The notes under the pieces: model-generated
Database searches by the model: none
Told to the model about the DNA's origin: nothing
What the model saw: the letters and a program-made list of their open reading frames with translations, nothing else
Part shown: positions 55,640-64,000 of the stretch, in pieces
Position numbering within the stretch: position 1 is the stretch's first letter
Layout of the letters: every line of letters begins with the position of its first letter
Made by a program: the position numbers and the translations under genes
Source of the DNA: Symsagittifera roscoffensis
Lineage: Eukaryota > Xenacoelomorpha > Acoela > Convolutidae
NCBI RefSeq assembly: GCF_963678635.1
Contig: NC_087066.1
Coordinates: 36,831,152-36,895,151 of the forward strand
Reading direction: 5' to 3'
DNA: 64,000 nucleotides

Positions 55640-56490
55640 AACACACAACAGTTCGGTGCACCTGAACTCGTCCTTGAACAATCATGGTTCTCTCTTGTCA
55701 TGTTTTGTATGTTTACAGCAGCAAGTACGGGAGGAAAAGTTGTTTTTCGCAGCTGCTCTAAAATTGTCTCGACAGTACTTGCTTTCTTTGCTTCTCAGTC
55801 CAATCTGTTTGCTTGCTGGGAAGGATTTATTCGTCCAAAACTTGTTCTGCTACAGCCAAATAGAAAGAATCAGTATCCATTTCAAACTGATCAAGTTTGC
55901 TTATCGAAAAAGTTATAATACAACTCCAACATTCCAACAAGACATAACCTAGTATAAAGACTCCTAATTTAGTGGTTCTCTTTTGTCTATAAAAGATTGA
56001 ACAAGCTGCACTTTATACAAATCTTTAGCTACAACATTGAGTCAACTAAGGAGCTGGTTATTGATAGCATTTTGTGTTTTTTCCGTCACCAAGTTTTTTT
56101 GTCATTGAATGTTTTGTTCTGTCCATCAGTTGTTAGCCATATGAACTGATTTCTAGCAGTGTCGTTGTTTCGGCTATCATATCAGATAAAGGACTCTCGT
56201 CGTCAGCTTGCCTAGCATCAGTAGGAGATTAAACGAAACTGTTAAAAAAATTGCTATGGTTATTGTAAAATCGATGAATTTTGTACATTGTGAAGCGCAA
56301 CATCAGCATTCTCTGCGGTTGTTTTAACAAATCTTTTTCTTCCGCATATGTCTTCTTATATTACTGAAATTGGTTTAAGCAAAAAAAAATTTTGAAAATT
56401 GCGGGCACTTGGAAAATTTAGCTTTTAGTCATCTGGATCATTCAAACCGCATTGCACGTAGCCGAACAAGGTTACGCATTGGGTTGACTT
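55640..56490 (-). pseudogene. Partial second copy (C-terminal part) of the Polinton DNA polymerase
   Basis: Direct repeat of about 52200-53100, same strand. Contains LFGYVQCGLNDPDD (about 56475), YAEEKDLLKQPQRMLML, SFV-S-TDAR near 56230, LLEISSYG (motif B, about 56150) and EMDTDSFYLAVAEQVLDE (motif C, about 55890). The motif C aspartates remain. Everything N-terminal to LFGYVQC is absent. It sits immediately upstream of copy A with some 400 bp between. Confidence 0.85.
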
Positions 56491-57780
56491 TTGTGAAGTC
56501 TGAACTTTTTCTTGCTGGTATGGAAATTTTTTTCTGCTGTTTTTAGTACATTGATTATATCCTGGGCAAGAAAGAATTCCTTGCACACAACCCTAGCGAT
56601 GCCGGGCCGCATTGGCTCTCCTGTACTTTTTTCCACAATCCTGACATTTCCATTTTACATTCCTACGGAGTGCCGGAATTTGAAAAAATTGAGAGGTTTG
56701 CACTTGTGGGAGGCATTTGAAAAAAAGTGGGAGGAATAAAAAGGAAGTTTACACTTACTTTGAATTGTTCAGAATAAATGAAAACATTTTCAAATAATCA
56801 AACAAAGTATAGAGCGGTTGTTTTAACGTAACAAAAAACAGAACGAAATGAGATTTATTTGAAGTTGCTTAGGGTAAATCAACCAATCAAAATCGAGTTT
56901 TCTTTTAGTAGTACTCTTTGTTCAGGATCAACCAATCGGAGTCGAGAATTAATATTTGATTTTAATTTGAAATTTTAAAGTTTTTTAAATCATTTTTTGA
57001 CAAATTTTGTCAGAAAATGATTTAATAATTTTTTATAAAAGACTTTTTTTCGAACTTTTAAAAAAATTTTAATCATTTTTGAGAAATTTTTCTCAGAAAG
57101 CGTTTGAATTTCCTCAAAGTACTTTGTAAGAAAAAAAGTTTTGAAGAAAAAATTGTTGATTCTTAGTTTTTTCATAATTATTGAATTTTAAAATTGTACG
57201 AGTTATCGACTAAGTAAAGGTCGTTTAACCTACTCAACCAAAAAAAAAATTTTTGAACCATTTTTTGACTATGACTATCAAATTTTTAAACTACGGTTGA
57301 ATTACACTTGACAAAGAAAAGTATTTCCTTTTTCTCGAAAATTTGAGATTGATCAAAAAATTGTACGATAATATATCAAACTCTCCTTGTTTCTTCTTTC
57401 CGATTCACAAATTTGTCAATTCCCGATCAAATTTTTTTGTTCAAATCCCTGCATGATCAGGTTTGGAATAAGATTTCCACAAATTTGCTTTAAAAGTTTC
57501 ATCAGCTTTGACCTATTCTCTCAAATTTACATCAAAACAAAAAAAACTTGACTATCTCATTGATTTTGACCAATTGTGAAAGTCCTCTGAATGGAACTTC
57601 AATTTTGATTAATACGAATTTTGATGAAAAATTCCTTGAAAGGAAGCTGAAATCTGACTGGACACGACTACAGACCAAATAAGGGAAATTTATTCTCATT
57701 GGTTTAACCCTTACATTTGAGTTTCAAAAACCGCTCATTCTTTTTTAATAACTTATCTACGTCAACTACCTTCTCTCTCA
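56491..57780. other. AT-rich region right of the polymerase copies
   Basis: A minus-strand stretch at 56560-56720 reads RIVEKSTGEPMRPGIARVVC and EFFLAQDIINVLKTAEKNF in one frame, which looks protein-like but is unrecognised. From 56750 to 57780 only AT-rich sequence with long A/T runs is seen. Confidence 0.35.
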
Positions 57781-58310
57781 GCTCTGATTCAGTTCTTAGT
57801 TTTTTCTCGATCTTTCTTTAGTTTCAACTTATTACTCAAAAAAATCTTTTCAGGGCAAAACAGCAATCTCATAAGCTCGGTAGATTTTTCGCCTGATTTA
57901 GTACATTTCCAAGTGTGAGACACAACATCTGAAGGTTTTTTATCTTGAATGGTTTGCCAATAAAAGTATGGGACATAGTGAAAGTGATTCATAGGGATTT
58001 CAATGAACATCGTATGATGCAGGTACCCATCACAGAGAGCCAATTTGGATTAAAAAATTGATGAAGGAAGTGACTGAGCTGATTGATGGTCAGAAACTGC
58101 GCCGAGATTCCTGACTTTAGATTTGTCGCTCAACCTGTCAACGACTTCCTTTTTCCGATCAGCCGAAAACCCCATCGCAATAGACGAAGATGAGGAGGGG
58201 TTCTCTGAAACAATGCCTCAAAACAATCCACCAAAACAGCTACCAGCTCTGGGTTCTATAAAGAACGTCCATAACTCTTCCACTGCTCGACAGCTTCTTG
58301 TTCGATGAAT
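57781..58310. other. Unrecognised short reading frames
   Basis: Minus-strand frame 57789-58043 (84 aa: HTMFIEIPMNHFHYVPYFYW, DVVSHTWKCTKSGEKSTEL) and plus-strand frame 58123-58308 (61 aa: ENPIAIDEDEEGFSETMPQN) look less random than their surroundings. Either could be a piece of a Polinton gene. No family recognised. Confidence 0.3.
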
Positions 58311-60120
58311 TTTGTAAATAAATGTTGCCTATCTTTATATTTCATTTTTGTGATATTTTTTATTTTTTTCTTTCCACTTTTTTTTCAACTATGAGAAAAA
58401 ATAAGCAGGCTGTTCAGGATAAAACATACCAATTTATTGAAAACATTTAGAACAAAAGTTCATTTACCCATAAAATTTGCACACATATTGAGAAAACTTG
58501 ATGATTTTTTTGCGCACATGTTAGAGAAAACATTAAATATTTGCACAAAAGTACAAATATTTGATGGTTTTCTGCATCTCGTCAAAAAAACTGAATCACA
58601 TTTTTTCTTCTTGTCAAAAACACTGAACTTTGTTTGCATTTTGTCAGGAAAGCAAAGCGCTTTTAGCTTTGTCTAGAGAAAAGTGAAACAATTTTAGCAT
58701 TTTGTTTAAAAAAATGATTCTTTTTTTGCAATTTTAGTTAAGAAACTGCAAAATTGTTCATATTTGTTCGAATTTGTAGAAATTGTTCATATTCAAATCA
58801 ATTTCTGCAGTTTAGTCGAATTCAAAAGAAACTATTGCTTCTTGTTGATAAAATTGAAGAAATGTTTGAGTATTCCTTGAAAAACTGTGACAATTTTTTT
58901 CTCTGATTTTTTTGGTAGCTTTAAAAACATTCGAGAGAACTAAAATACTATATCAAGTGTTTTTCTGTCTTTCATTGAAAATTGAAATAATCACCCTTCA
59001 CAAATCCATAACCAACCGTGAAACAATCAATTAATATTAACAAGTCAGGTTCATATTTTGATTTTAGTATTTACGAACTCTTTCCAGAAATGCGGAAACA
59101 ATAGTTGGTGCAACATTTTTTCTGCTCTTTTCTATTGCAAAAGAAAAGTTATCGATAGAACAGTAAAAATTGAGGAAATGTCAACAGAAAGCGTGGATTT
59201 CTATCTATTTTTTTTGTAAAAAACCCTGGAAACAGAAAAATAGCGATTTTCACATTATTTGAACAAAATCTTGGAAAAGCTTGACTCACAGCCGCATCCG
59301 TCTGTAACATTGATTTTGCTTAGAACTGTAAAATTGTATAGGAGGGTTAATTGTATAAAATGTCGATATTTTGGAAGCTTCACACAAACATTCCATTTGT
59401 AGAACGATTTCCTTTTTGGTTAATTGAACTCTTAATGGAAATTGTGGTTCATTTTCCGTTAGTTCTTCTTGCAAATCCATTGACTGATAGTTAACTATTA
59501 GTTTCAGTGTCAACTATTAGTTTTCAGTTTCTTTTTTCAATTGTTCTCAACATCATTTCTCTCATCTCTTTTTATCTGATCAGTTTGCTCTGCTATTCAA
59601 ATTGTATCCAAGAAAAGACACTCTTTCAAACTATATTATATTTTCAAAAAATCAAACAAAAATTGGGAGCCTCGTTCTGCTTTAAAATTCTACATGGGAA
59701 AAAAGTATTTTGAATCCTGCTCCTAACTATTCAAATGCCAATTGCCTGTCAAATGGAAAAAATTGTATGACATAGCAACTTACAAAAGCAGACAAGTTTC
59801 AGCCACGATCAAGGAGTACTATGTTGACAAGCCTCCCTTCTTTCAGATTTGACTCTTCACTGCAAAATAGAATGAAGCAAGGAGAAAATTGCTTTTATCA
59901 CTTTTAATTTGAACTAATTCAGAGAATTGTCCAAAATTGTGTTTCACTAAAAAGAACAATATTTTGTAATTTTGATGTTTTTTTTTCTTGTAATAAATTG
60001 TTTCTTTGAACCTGTATTGTTATGGACGCGGACAAAAACTTAAAAGAAATGGACCAAAAATTCCTAGGTTTTGTTAAGTAGCATTTAGTTCTCCCACTTC
60101 AAATTTTCTCGGCCAACCAA
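58311..60120. other. AT-rich, no gene seen
   Basis: Long T- and A-rich stretch. A minus-strand frame at 59286-59513 (75 aa, VNYQSMDLQEELTENEPQFP) is short and unsupported. Confidence 0.4.
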
Positions 60121-60127
60121 CCTTCCA

Positions 60128-60232
60128 AAAAATTTCATAAATTCTTAATGTACTGCCTTTTATGAACATCAATAAAACTTCATTGACAACTTTTTCCTAG
60201 AGTTAAGTTGTTTGATCAATGTGACAAGCCAG
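60128..60232 (+). repeat. Direct repeat left of the Cys-rich ORF, 3'UTR-like
   Basis: Matches 60821-60920: TAAATTCTTAATGTACTGCC, TTATGAA, CAACTTTTTCCTAGAGTTAA, ATCAATGT and CAAGCCA are shared. This copy contains AATAAA (60171-60176), so it may be the 3'UTR of a lost upstream gene copy. Confidence 0.7.
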
Positions 60233-60387
60233 ATTGGATTTTTTTTCTGCTTAGATGTTAGAATGTTTGCTTCATCGGTAAAAGCATTGGTCAATTGTTA
60301 GTCAATTTAACCAAAAAAAAAACGGAGAAGTCATTTAGTATGATAACTGTGGTTGTTTTGGTGATTGAATAAGTTGAAAACAATATA

Positions 60388-60810
60388 GTGAAACAATTAG
60401 GAGTTTGTGAGGATGAACAAACTGCAGGATATTCTTTTTTTCTTCCCAAAACATTCAAACCAATAATCCGATCTACTTGTTGTACAAAGCATCTTTATGG
60501 AATCAGTTGGAATAGTGGCTGCGAAAACTATAATGTACTTGAAAGAATTGAAAAACTTAGAAGCCTCGGAAGCGGTTTTTTTGCAATAGGTTCAGAAACA
60601 AAGATTATAAGTTTGGATGATTACGCTTGCCCAAAAAGTCAGTATTTGATATTCAAAGATGAAGAAAATGATTGGAGGTGTAGCAGCTATCCATTTTGTG
60701 ATGCGAAGGCTCTTGAATGTGCAGAAAAAAGCATATGCATACGGTACTTGAACTCATACAAAACTTGCACTCAAACTTGCATACGGAACTATGTTTTTAC
60801 CAAATTGTAA
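60388..60810 (+). CDS. Cysteine-rich 140-residue protein or last exon, unknown function
   Basis: The open frame runs without interruption in AT-rich sequence where stops are frequent. The product has eleven Cys (7, 31, 32, 45, 81, 98, 104, 111, 117, 127, 131), including RSTCCTKH, SYPFCDAKALECAEKSIC and YKTCTQTCIRN. Such density suggests an extracellular, disulphide-bonded protein. There is no signal peptide after the first Met, and ATTAG at 60396-60400 could be a splice acceptor, so this may be a 3' exon whose upstream exons were not found. The stop is followed by the repeat at 60821, a possible 3'UTR. No family recognised; a host gene is as likely as a Polinton passenger gene. Confidence 0.5.
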   Translation: MKQLGVCEDEQTAGYSFFLPKTFKPIIRSTCCTKHLYGISWNSGCENYNVLERIEKLRSLGSGFFAIGSETKIISLDDYACPKSQYLIFKDEENDWRCSSYPFCDAKALECAEKSICIRYLNSYKTCTQTCIRNYVFTKL

Positions 60811-60820
60811 AAAATTAAAT

Positions 60821-60920
60821 CATAAAATTCTTAATGTACTGCCTCTTATGAATTTCATTAAAATGTCATTGCCAACTTTTTCCTAGAGTTAAATTTTTCA
60901 TCAATGTTTCAAGCCACTAC
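60821..60920 (+). repeat. Direct repeat right of the Cys-rich ORF, 3'UTR-like
   Basis: Starts eleven bases after the stop codon of the 140-residue frame and matches 60128-60232 at roughly 80-85%. Confidence 0.7.
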
Positions 60921-61370
60921 TTTCAAGAAGTTTGTTTTATGATCAAGATTGGAGAAAATTCTGAACGAATTTCATGAAAGTTGTTTTGACGTACATGTGA
61001 AAGGTCTTTTTTAGTTCTTTTTGTGCTAATTTTTTGTTATAGTTTTGATGCTAGTATGTATAAGTGTTCGAATAATGTTATCCACAACACGTGAAGAAAC
61101 GAAAGTGCGGGTAGGGTAGCTATCTTATCAAGTACAGTCGGTTAATTTTCCTTTTCTTTAAAGCAATGAATAAACTATCATCTACCAAATAACGAATTTT
61201 CATTTCCCTAGTTGATCCAAGTGGATATGGAAAGTCTCATCTTATTTTTGCTTGAGTAAAAATTGGTAAGTTTCAAACAGCAATTGAGAAGAATTTCTAC
61301 TCTCATCAATATTATCAATCTCTTTATAATGAAATGTTATGAACAAACCTTAAAACCTGTGAAAGAAAAA
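60921..61370. other. No gene seen
   Basis: AT-rich, without coding potential or recognisable repeat. Confidence 0.4.
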
Positions 61371-61379
61371 AGATTAATT

Positions 61380-62030
61380 GCTGCGGAAACGGCAGAAAGA
61401 GTTGTGGTAGGAAAGGCTGGACCTGTACAAAAATGCTAGAGTGTCACACTCGTTTTCTTTGAATCAAGAATTCATATAGTTTATGAGGATGAAAGTAGAG
61501 ACAATTTTGTTGAAGTAGGTAGAGTTTGCGAAAAGAACTGCGGAACCAGCGGCAATGAGCGCCACACAACCACACAGATTTTTGCGGGACGCAAAACTAA
61601 ATATAGGTACTGAGGGATAAACAGGAAACTATGTTGCGAGTGTGGTACATGTGCAGTGGATAAAAGTGCGAGATGAGAGAAAAGAACTGCAGCACAGTCA
61701 CGCAGTTCTTGGAACACAGAAGTTAATAAGTTTTCTGAGCAAGAAACAAAAAAATTTGCTGCGGAAACTGAAGAAAAAACTGAAGAGGGAACTGTTTAGA
61801 CAGCGACATTTTTCTCCTCGAAAGCAAAAATCATATAGTCACTGACAATAGAACCAAAGACAACACTGCGGAAGTGGGAAAGAGAATTGCGAGAGGAAGA
61901 GCTGAACCAGTGCAAAGAGGCGTAAGAAAACTAAACAGATATTCGTGGTATGCAAAACTAAATTTAGGCACTGAAGAACAAGCAAAAAATGATGTTGCGA
62001 AAGTGGTATTTGTGTTCTGATTTTCTCTTA
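61380..62030 (+). repeat. Degenerate coding-like tandem repeat
   Basis: Units near 61384, 61515, 61670 and 61865. The second and fourth match over about 150 bases (GCAAAACTAAATATAGGTAC versus GCAAAACTAAATTTAGGCAC; GTTGCGAGTGTGGTACATGT versus GTTGCGAAAGTGGTATTTGT). In one frame they code for AEPVQRGVRKLNRYSW, YAKLNLGTEEQAKNDV and relatives. Purine-rich and charged. It lies just upstream of the capsid-like relic and may belong to the same Polinton. Confidence 0.5.
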
Positions 62031-62319
62031 ATTCTGAACAATAAGGTATAAGGAAATAACTTAAGGTAGGAGATGGAGTGAGAATCTCAAAGAATGATAT
62101 TCCTTTTCGAAAGAGATACAAACAACAATTAACAGAAGATTGAATCTTGGAAACTTCGGCATTACCTACAAAAAACCTCCCACATTCATCATCAAAGGTC
62201 TCGACAAAGAAGAAATTCTTGGAAATGATTATAAAAAAAAGAGCTGAGAAATTGTTTCAGATTGAAGGTAAATCAATTTCTAAACTAAATTCTTATAAAT
62301 CAGCTGTCATAGTTCTTTT

Positions 62320-62800
62320 CCAGAATTTCGAGCAAATACACTGAAAAGAGAATGGGAGGTTGCTTTTTCAGAAATATTATACCCTTCTCGTTACCAAAAG
62401 GTTACTGAGAGAAAATTTGCTTTCGTAGATGGCAGAGAAAATTCTGAGTAAAAAAAAGTTTGACCCGAGGCATATTGAACCAGGATTGGATCCATGTATT
62501 GTTGTTACAGTTGTAGCCAAGATTGACAAAGTTCAACAACGTCTAGATTCACAAAAATACAAATATAAGGGAATTTATGTTTCAATTGATAAGTATACAA
62601 CACTTTTAGCCAATCATCTACCTGAGGATCAATCAGTAGTTATCATTCAAAGTGCTGATCTGAACAATAATTTTGATTGTGATGTGGAATAAAATCAGAG
62701 AAGGCTTTTAATGAGTGTAAAAAGACCACCTCATCCTCAGTATTCTTACGAAATATTAAAAGTTTATTCCCTCATGATATAAACCGATAATATAGAATAA
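62320..62800 (+). pseudogene. Polinton minor-capsid (penton-like) protein relic
   Basis: EWEVAFSEILYPSRYQKVTE, then KFAFVDGRENSE in one frame to the stop at 62448, continuing in the next frame with RHIEPGLDPCIVVTVVAKID, YKGIYVSIDK, PEDQSVVIIQSADL and, past a stop at 62690, RPPHPQYSYEILKVYSLMI. The W-E-V-A-x-x-E-I-x-Y-P start and D-I-V-R-x-x-S-L-M-I-like end are as I recall them from minor capsid proteins of Polinton-like elements (family knowledge). A jelly-roll shell protein is expected. The copy is frame-broken and its C-terminal part is missing after about 62800. Confidence 0.6.
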
Positions 62801-63162
62801 AAAAATAGTAGACGAAACACAAACTCCTTTTTTAGTGCTATTAATTTTAATTCCAGTTTTTCCAAAAATGGTGTTTTTGGTGTTTTTCCAAAAATGGAAA
62901 AAAATTATCTAAATACAGGCAAAAAGTCCTTTTGTGTCCGTAGAGCGAAGACGAGTTATTCTCTTGTTCAGCAAGATTTCGGATAATCGTTTTTGATTTA
63001 TACTTCAAACGAATTGGTTGATCAAAGTTCGGGTATTTTTCCCACTTTTTGTGGTAATGCAATTTTGGGGATCTTGAACAAACTTTTGGGAAAACTGCAA
63101 TCCCATTTTTTAAAAATTATATGGTCCCAAGTGCAAAAAAAATTAGAAAAAATTAGTTAGAA
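62801..63162. other. Unassigned stretch inside the Polinton-like cluster
   Basis: Contains a short direct repeat (TTTTTCCAAAAATGG twice, 62857-62898) and no recognisable gene. The capsid frame would be expected to continue here, so a deletion or replacement is likely. Confidence 0.4.
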
Positions 63163-63454
63163 ATGGCAGCACCAAAGATTGGAAAAGTCCTTAGTGTACG
63201 AAAAACCATAAAACTTGCAAAAGATGTTGATGCACAAACAGTTCGGAAATAGAAGTGCAAAAAAAAGTCCCAGCGTAGAATTAACAGAGCCATTTTTCAA
63301 AAAAGTAGATTGAAAATCAGTCGATCTTGCAAAGACATTTTTGACAAAAGAAATTGAGAATATAAAAAGTAGCCACTTTCGGTACGGAACTTTTACAAAA
63401 TCTGCTTTGGAAATTGTTGATAAAATTCTAGCTAACAATTGCGAATATGGATAG
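63163..63454 (+). pseudogene. Small basic protein of the Polinton-like cluster
   Basis: Starts MAAPKIGKVLSVRKTIKLAK, passes a stop, then KCKKKSQRRINRAIF, and after a frameshift near 63300 reads LAKTFLTKEIENIKSSHFRY and KSALEIVDKILANNCEYG, ending TAG at 63452-63454. The basic first half and helical second half could be a DNA-packaging protein with a histone-like helical fold, but that is a guess. Its last eight bases overlap the start of the protease frame (ATGGATAG), a compact arrangement usual in virus-like elements. Confidence 0.4.
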
Positions 63455-63868
63455 TTTAACACTTCTGCAGCATATCAAAATAACTCCTGAGCTCAGGTTC
63501 AAGTATATGAGGTTGTTTTCATACGATAAACTTCCTCAACTAAGAAAATATTCTTTGGCATTAACTAACTCAGCTCCAAGCTATGATAGAGAAGAACAGT
63601 GAATCATGATGGCCGGATTGAACAAAACTCACTATTTTGCTGATTCTCTGGGGAAAATACGTTTCGATTTTTTCTTTGAAAAACACCAGCGCAGGCTTGA
63701 GGGAAACTTCAAAAATCGGAGAAATTGTGTGGTTTTTTACGCAATATAAACAGCACACTTTCTTTCAAATTGTACCAGAAGAACTTGATTAATACTCATG
63801 ATGTTAATGTTTTGAATTTAATCAGTAATTATAAGTTTAAACGCAGTATGTTACTCATATGTGAGTGA
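63447..63868 (+). pseudogene. Polinton adenain-type (Ulp1-like) cysteine protease
   Basis: The 51-codon frame from ATG 63447 has LLQHIKITPELRFKYM, FSYDKLPQL and YSLALTNSAPSYDREEQ; after a stop at 63600 the same frame goes on IMMAGLNKTHYFADSLGKIR; then KLCGF near 63724 and, after a one-base slip in a T run, HDVNVLNLISNYKFK. The layout D-x-L-P, N-x-x-P-S, H-W (here Gln-stop), ADSLG, CGF is that of Polinton PRO, which matures capsid proteins. The catalytic Cys (CGF) and the acidic residue (ADSLG) are present; the His position reads Gln followed by a stop. Frameshifts make it dead. Confidence 0.75.
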
Positions 63869-64000
63869 AGAATGGAGCGCAAAAATCTATACGAATTAGT
63901 GGTTTTTACTCAACTGTAACTTTGTAACTGTGTATTAGTGATTAAACTATTCTCCGGTTATTTCACATTTTAAAATACAAAACTTGATGAGGGCCAGTTG
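63869..64000. other. Window end, no gene seen
   Basis: AT-rich. If a Polinton extends further right, its ATPase, major capsid and integrase genes would lie beyond the window. Confidence 0.4.

Noticed and set aside
57789-58043. Polinton capsid gene on the minus strand
   Set aside because: Sequence looks protein-like, but no motif could be matched; left as unrecognised.

Overview
This window comes from a eukaryotic, almost certainly invertebrate-animal, nuclear genome. It is AT-rich with dense interspersed repeats, has one 200-bp run of N, and carries a single recognisable host gene with GT-AG introns. That gene is RBM22 (minus strand, nine coding exons, 42107 down to 25314), a spliceosomal RNA-binding protein. 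Four introns are 71-308 bp; the other four are 1.8-5.1 kb and filled with repeats, so the locus looks like a compact gene inflated by transposable elements. I cannot name the species. A CTTTCAG acceptor-like site just before the start codon would fit either a 5'UTR intron or spliced-leader trans-splicing.

Layout. 1-9559: 3' part of a decayed Ty3/Gypsy-like LTR element (A) with a GC-richer, unusually long downstream coding region of unknown function that contains two SGNH/GDSL-hydrolase-like segments, ending in an LTR. 9.64-12.27 kb: degraded LINE (minus). 12643-17.58 kb: 5' part of a second LTR element (B): LTR, primer-binding site, gag with zinc knuckles, aspartic protease. Its coding sequence stops where a ~44-bp tandem array begins (17.59-19.30 kb), which runs into the assembly gap (19297-19496). 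19.5-25.25 kb: AT-rich repeats, including a ~0.65-kb direct duplication. 25.3-42.1 kb: RBM22 with repeat-filled introns (a ~180-bp repeat family, SINE-like units, tRNA-like heads, LINE 5' fragments, and a recurring stem-loop with compensatory change). 42.46-46.0 kb: an antisense LTR split by a better-preserved LINE with a restriction-like endonuclease. 46.3-48.1 kb: a Penelope-like element with a GIY-YIG endonuclease (minus). 49.5-51.9 kb: a third kind of reverse transcriptase, partly duplicated in tandem (minus). 52.2-56.5 kb: protein-primed-type family B DNA polymerase of the Polinton/Maverick kind, with its catalytic part present twice (minus). 62.3-63.9 kb: plus-strand relics resembling a Polinton minor capsid protein, a small basic protein and an adenain-type cysteine protease, so 52-64 kb is probably the remains of one or more Polintons. 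A Cys-rich 140-residue ORF (60388-60810) flanked by direct ~100-bp repeats is the only other candidate host gene.

Every mobile-element gene seen here is broken by stops or frameshifts; RBM22 is intact. Family assignments rest on motifs read by eye, without database searches.
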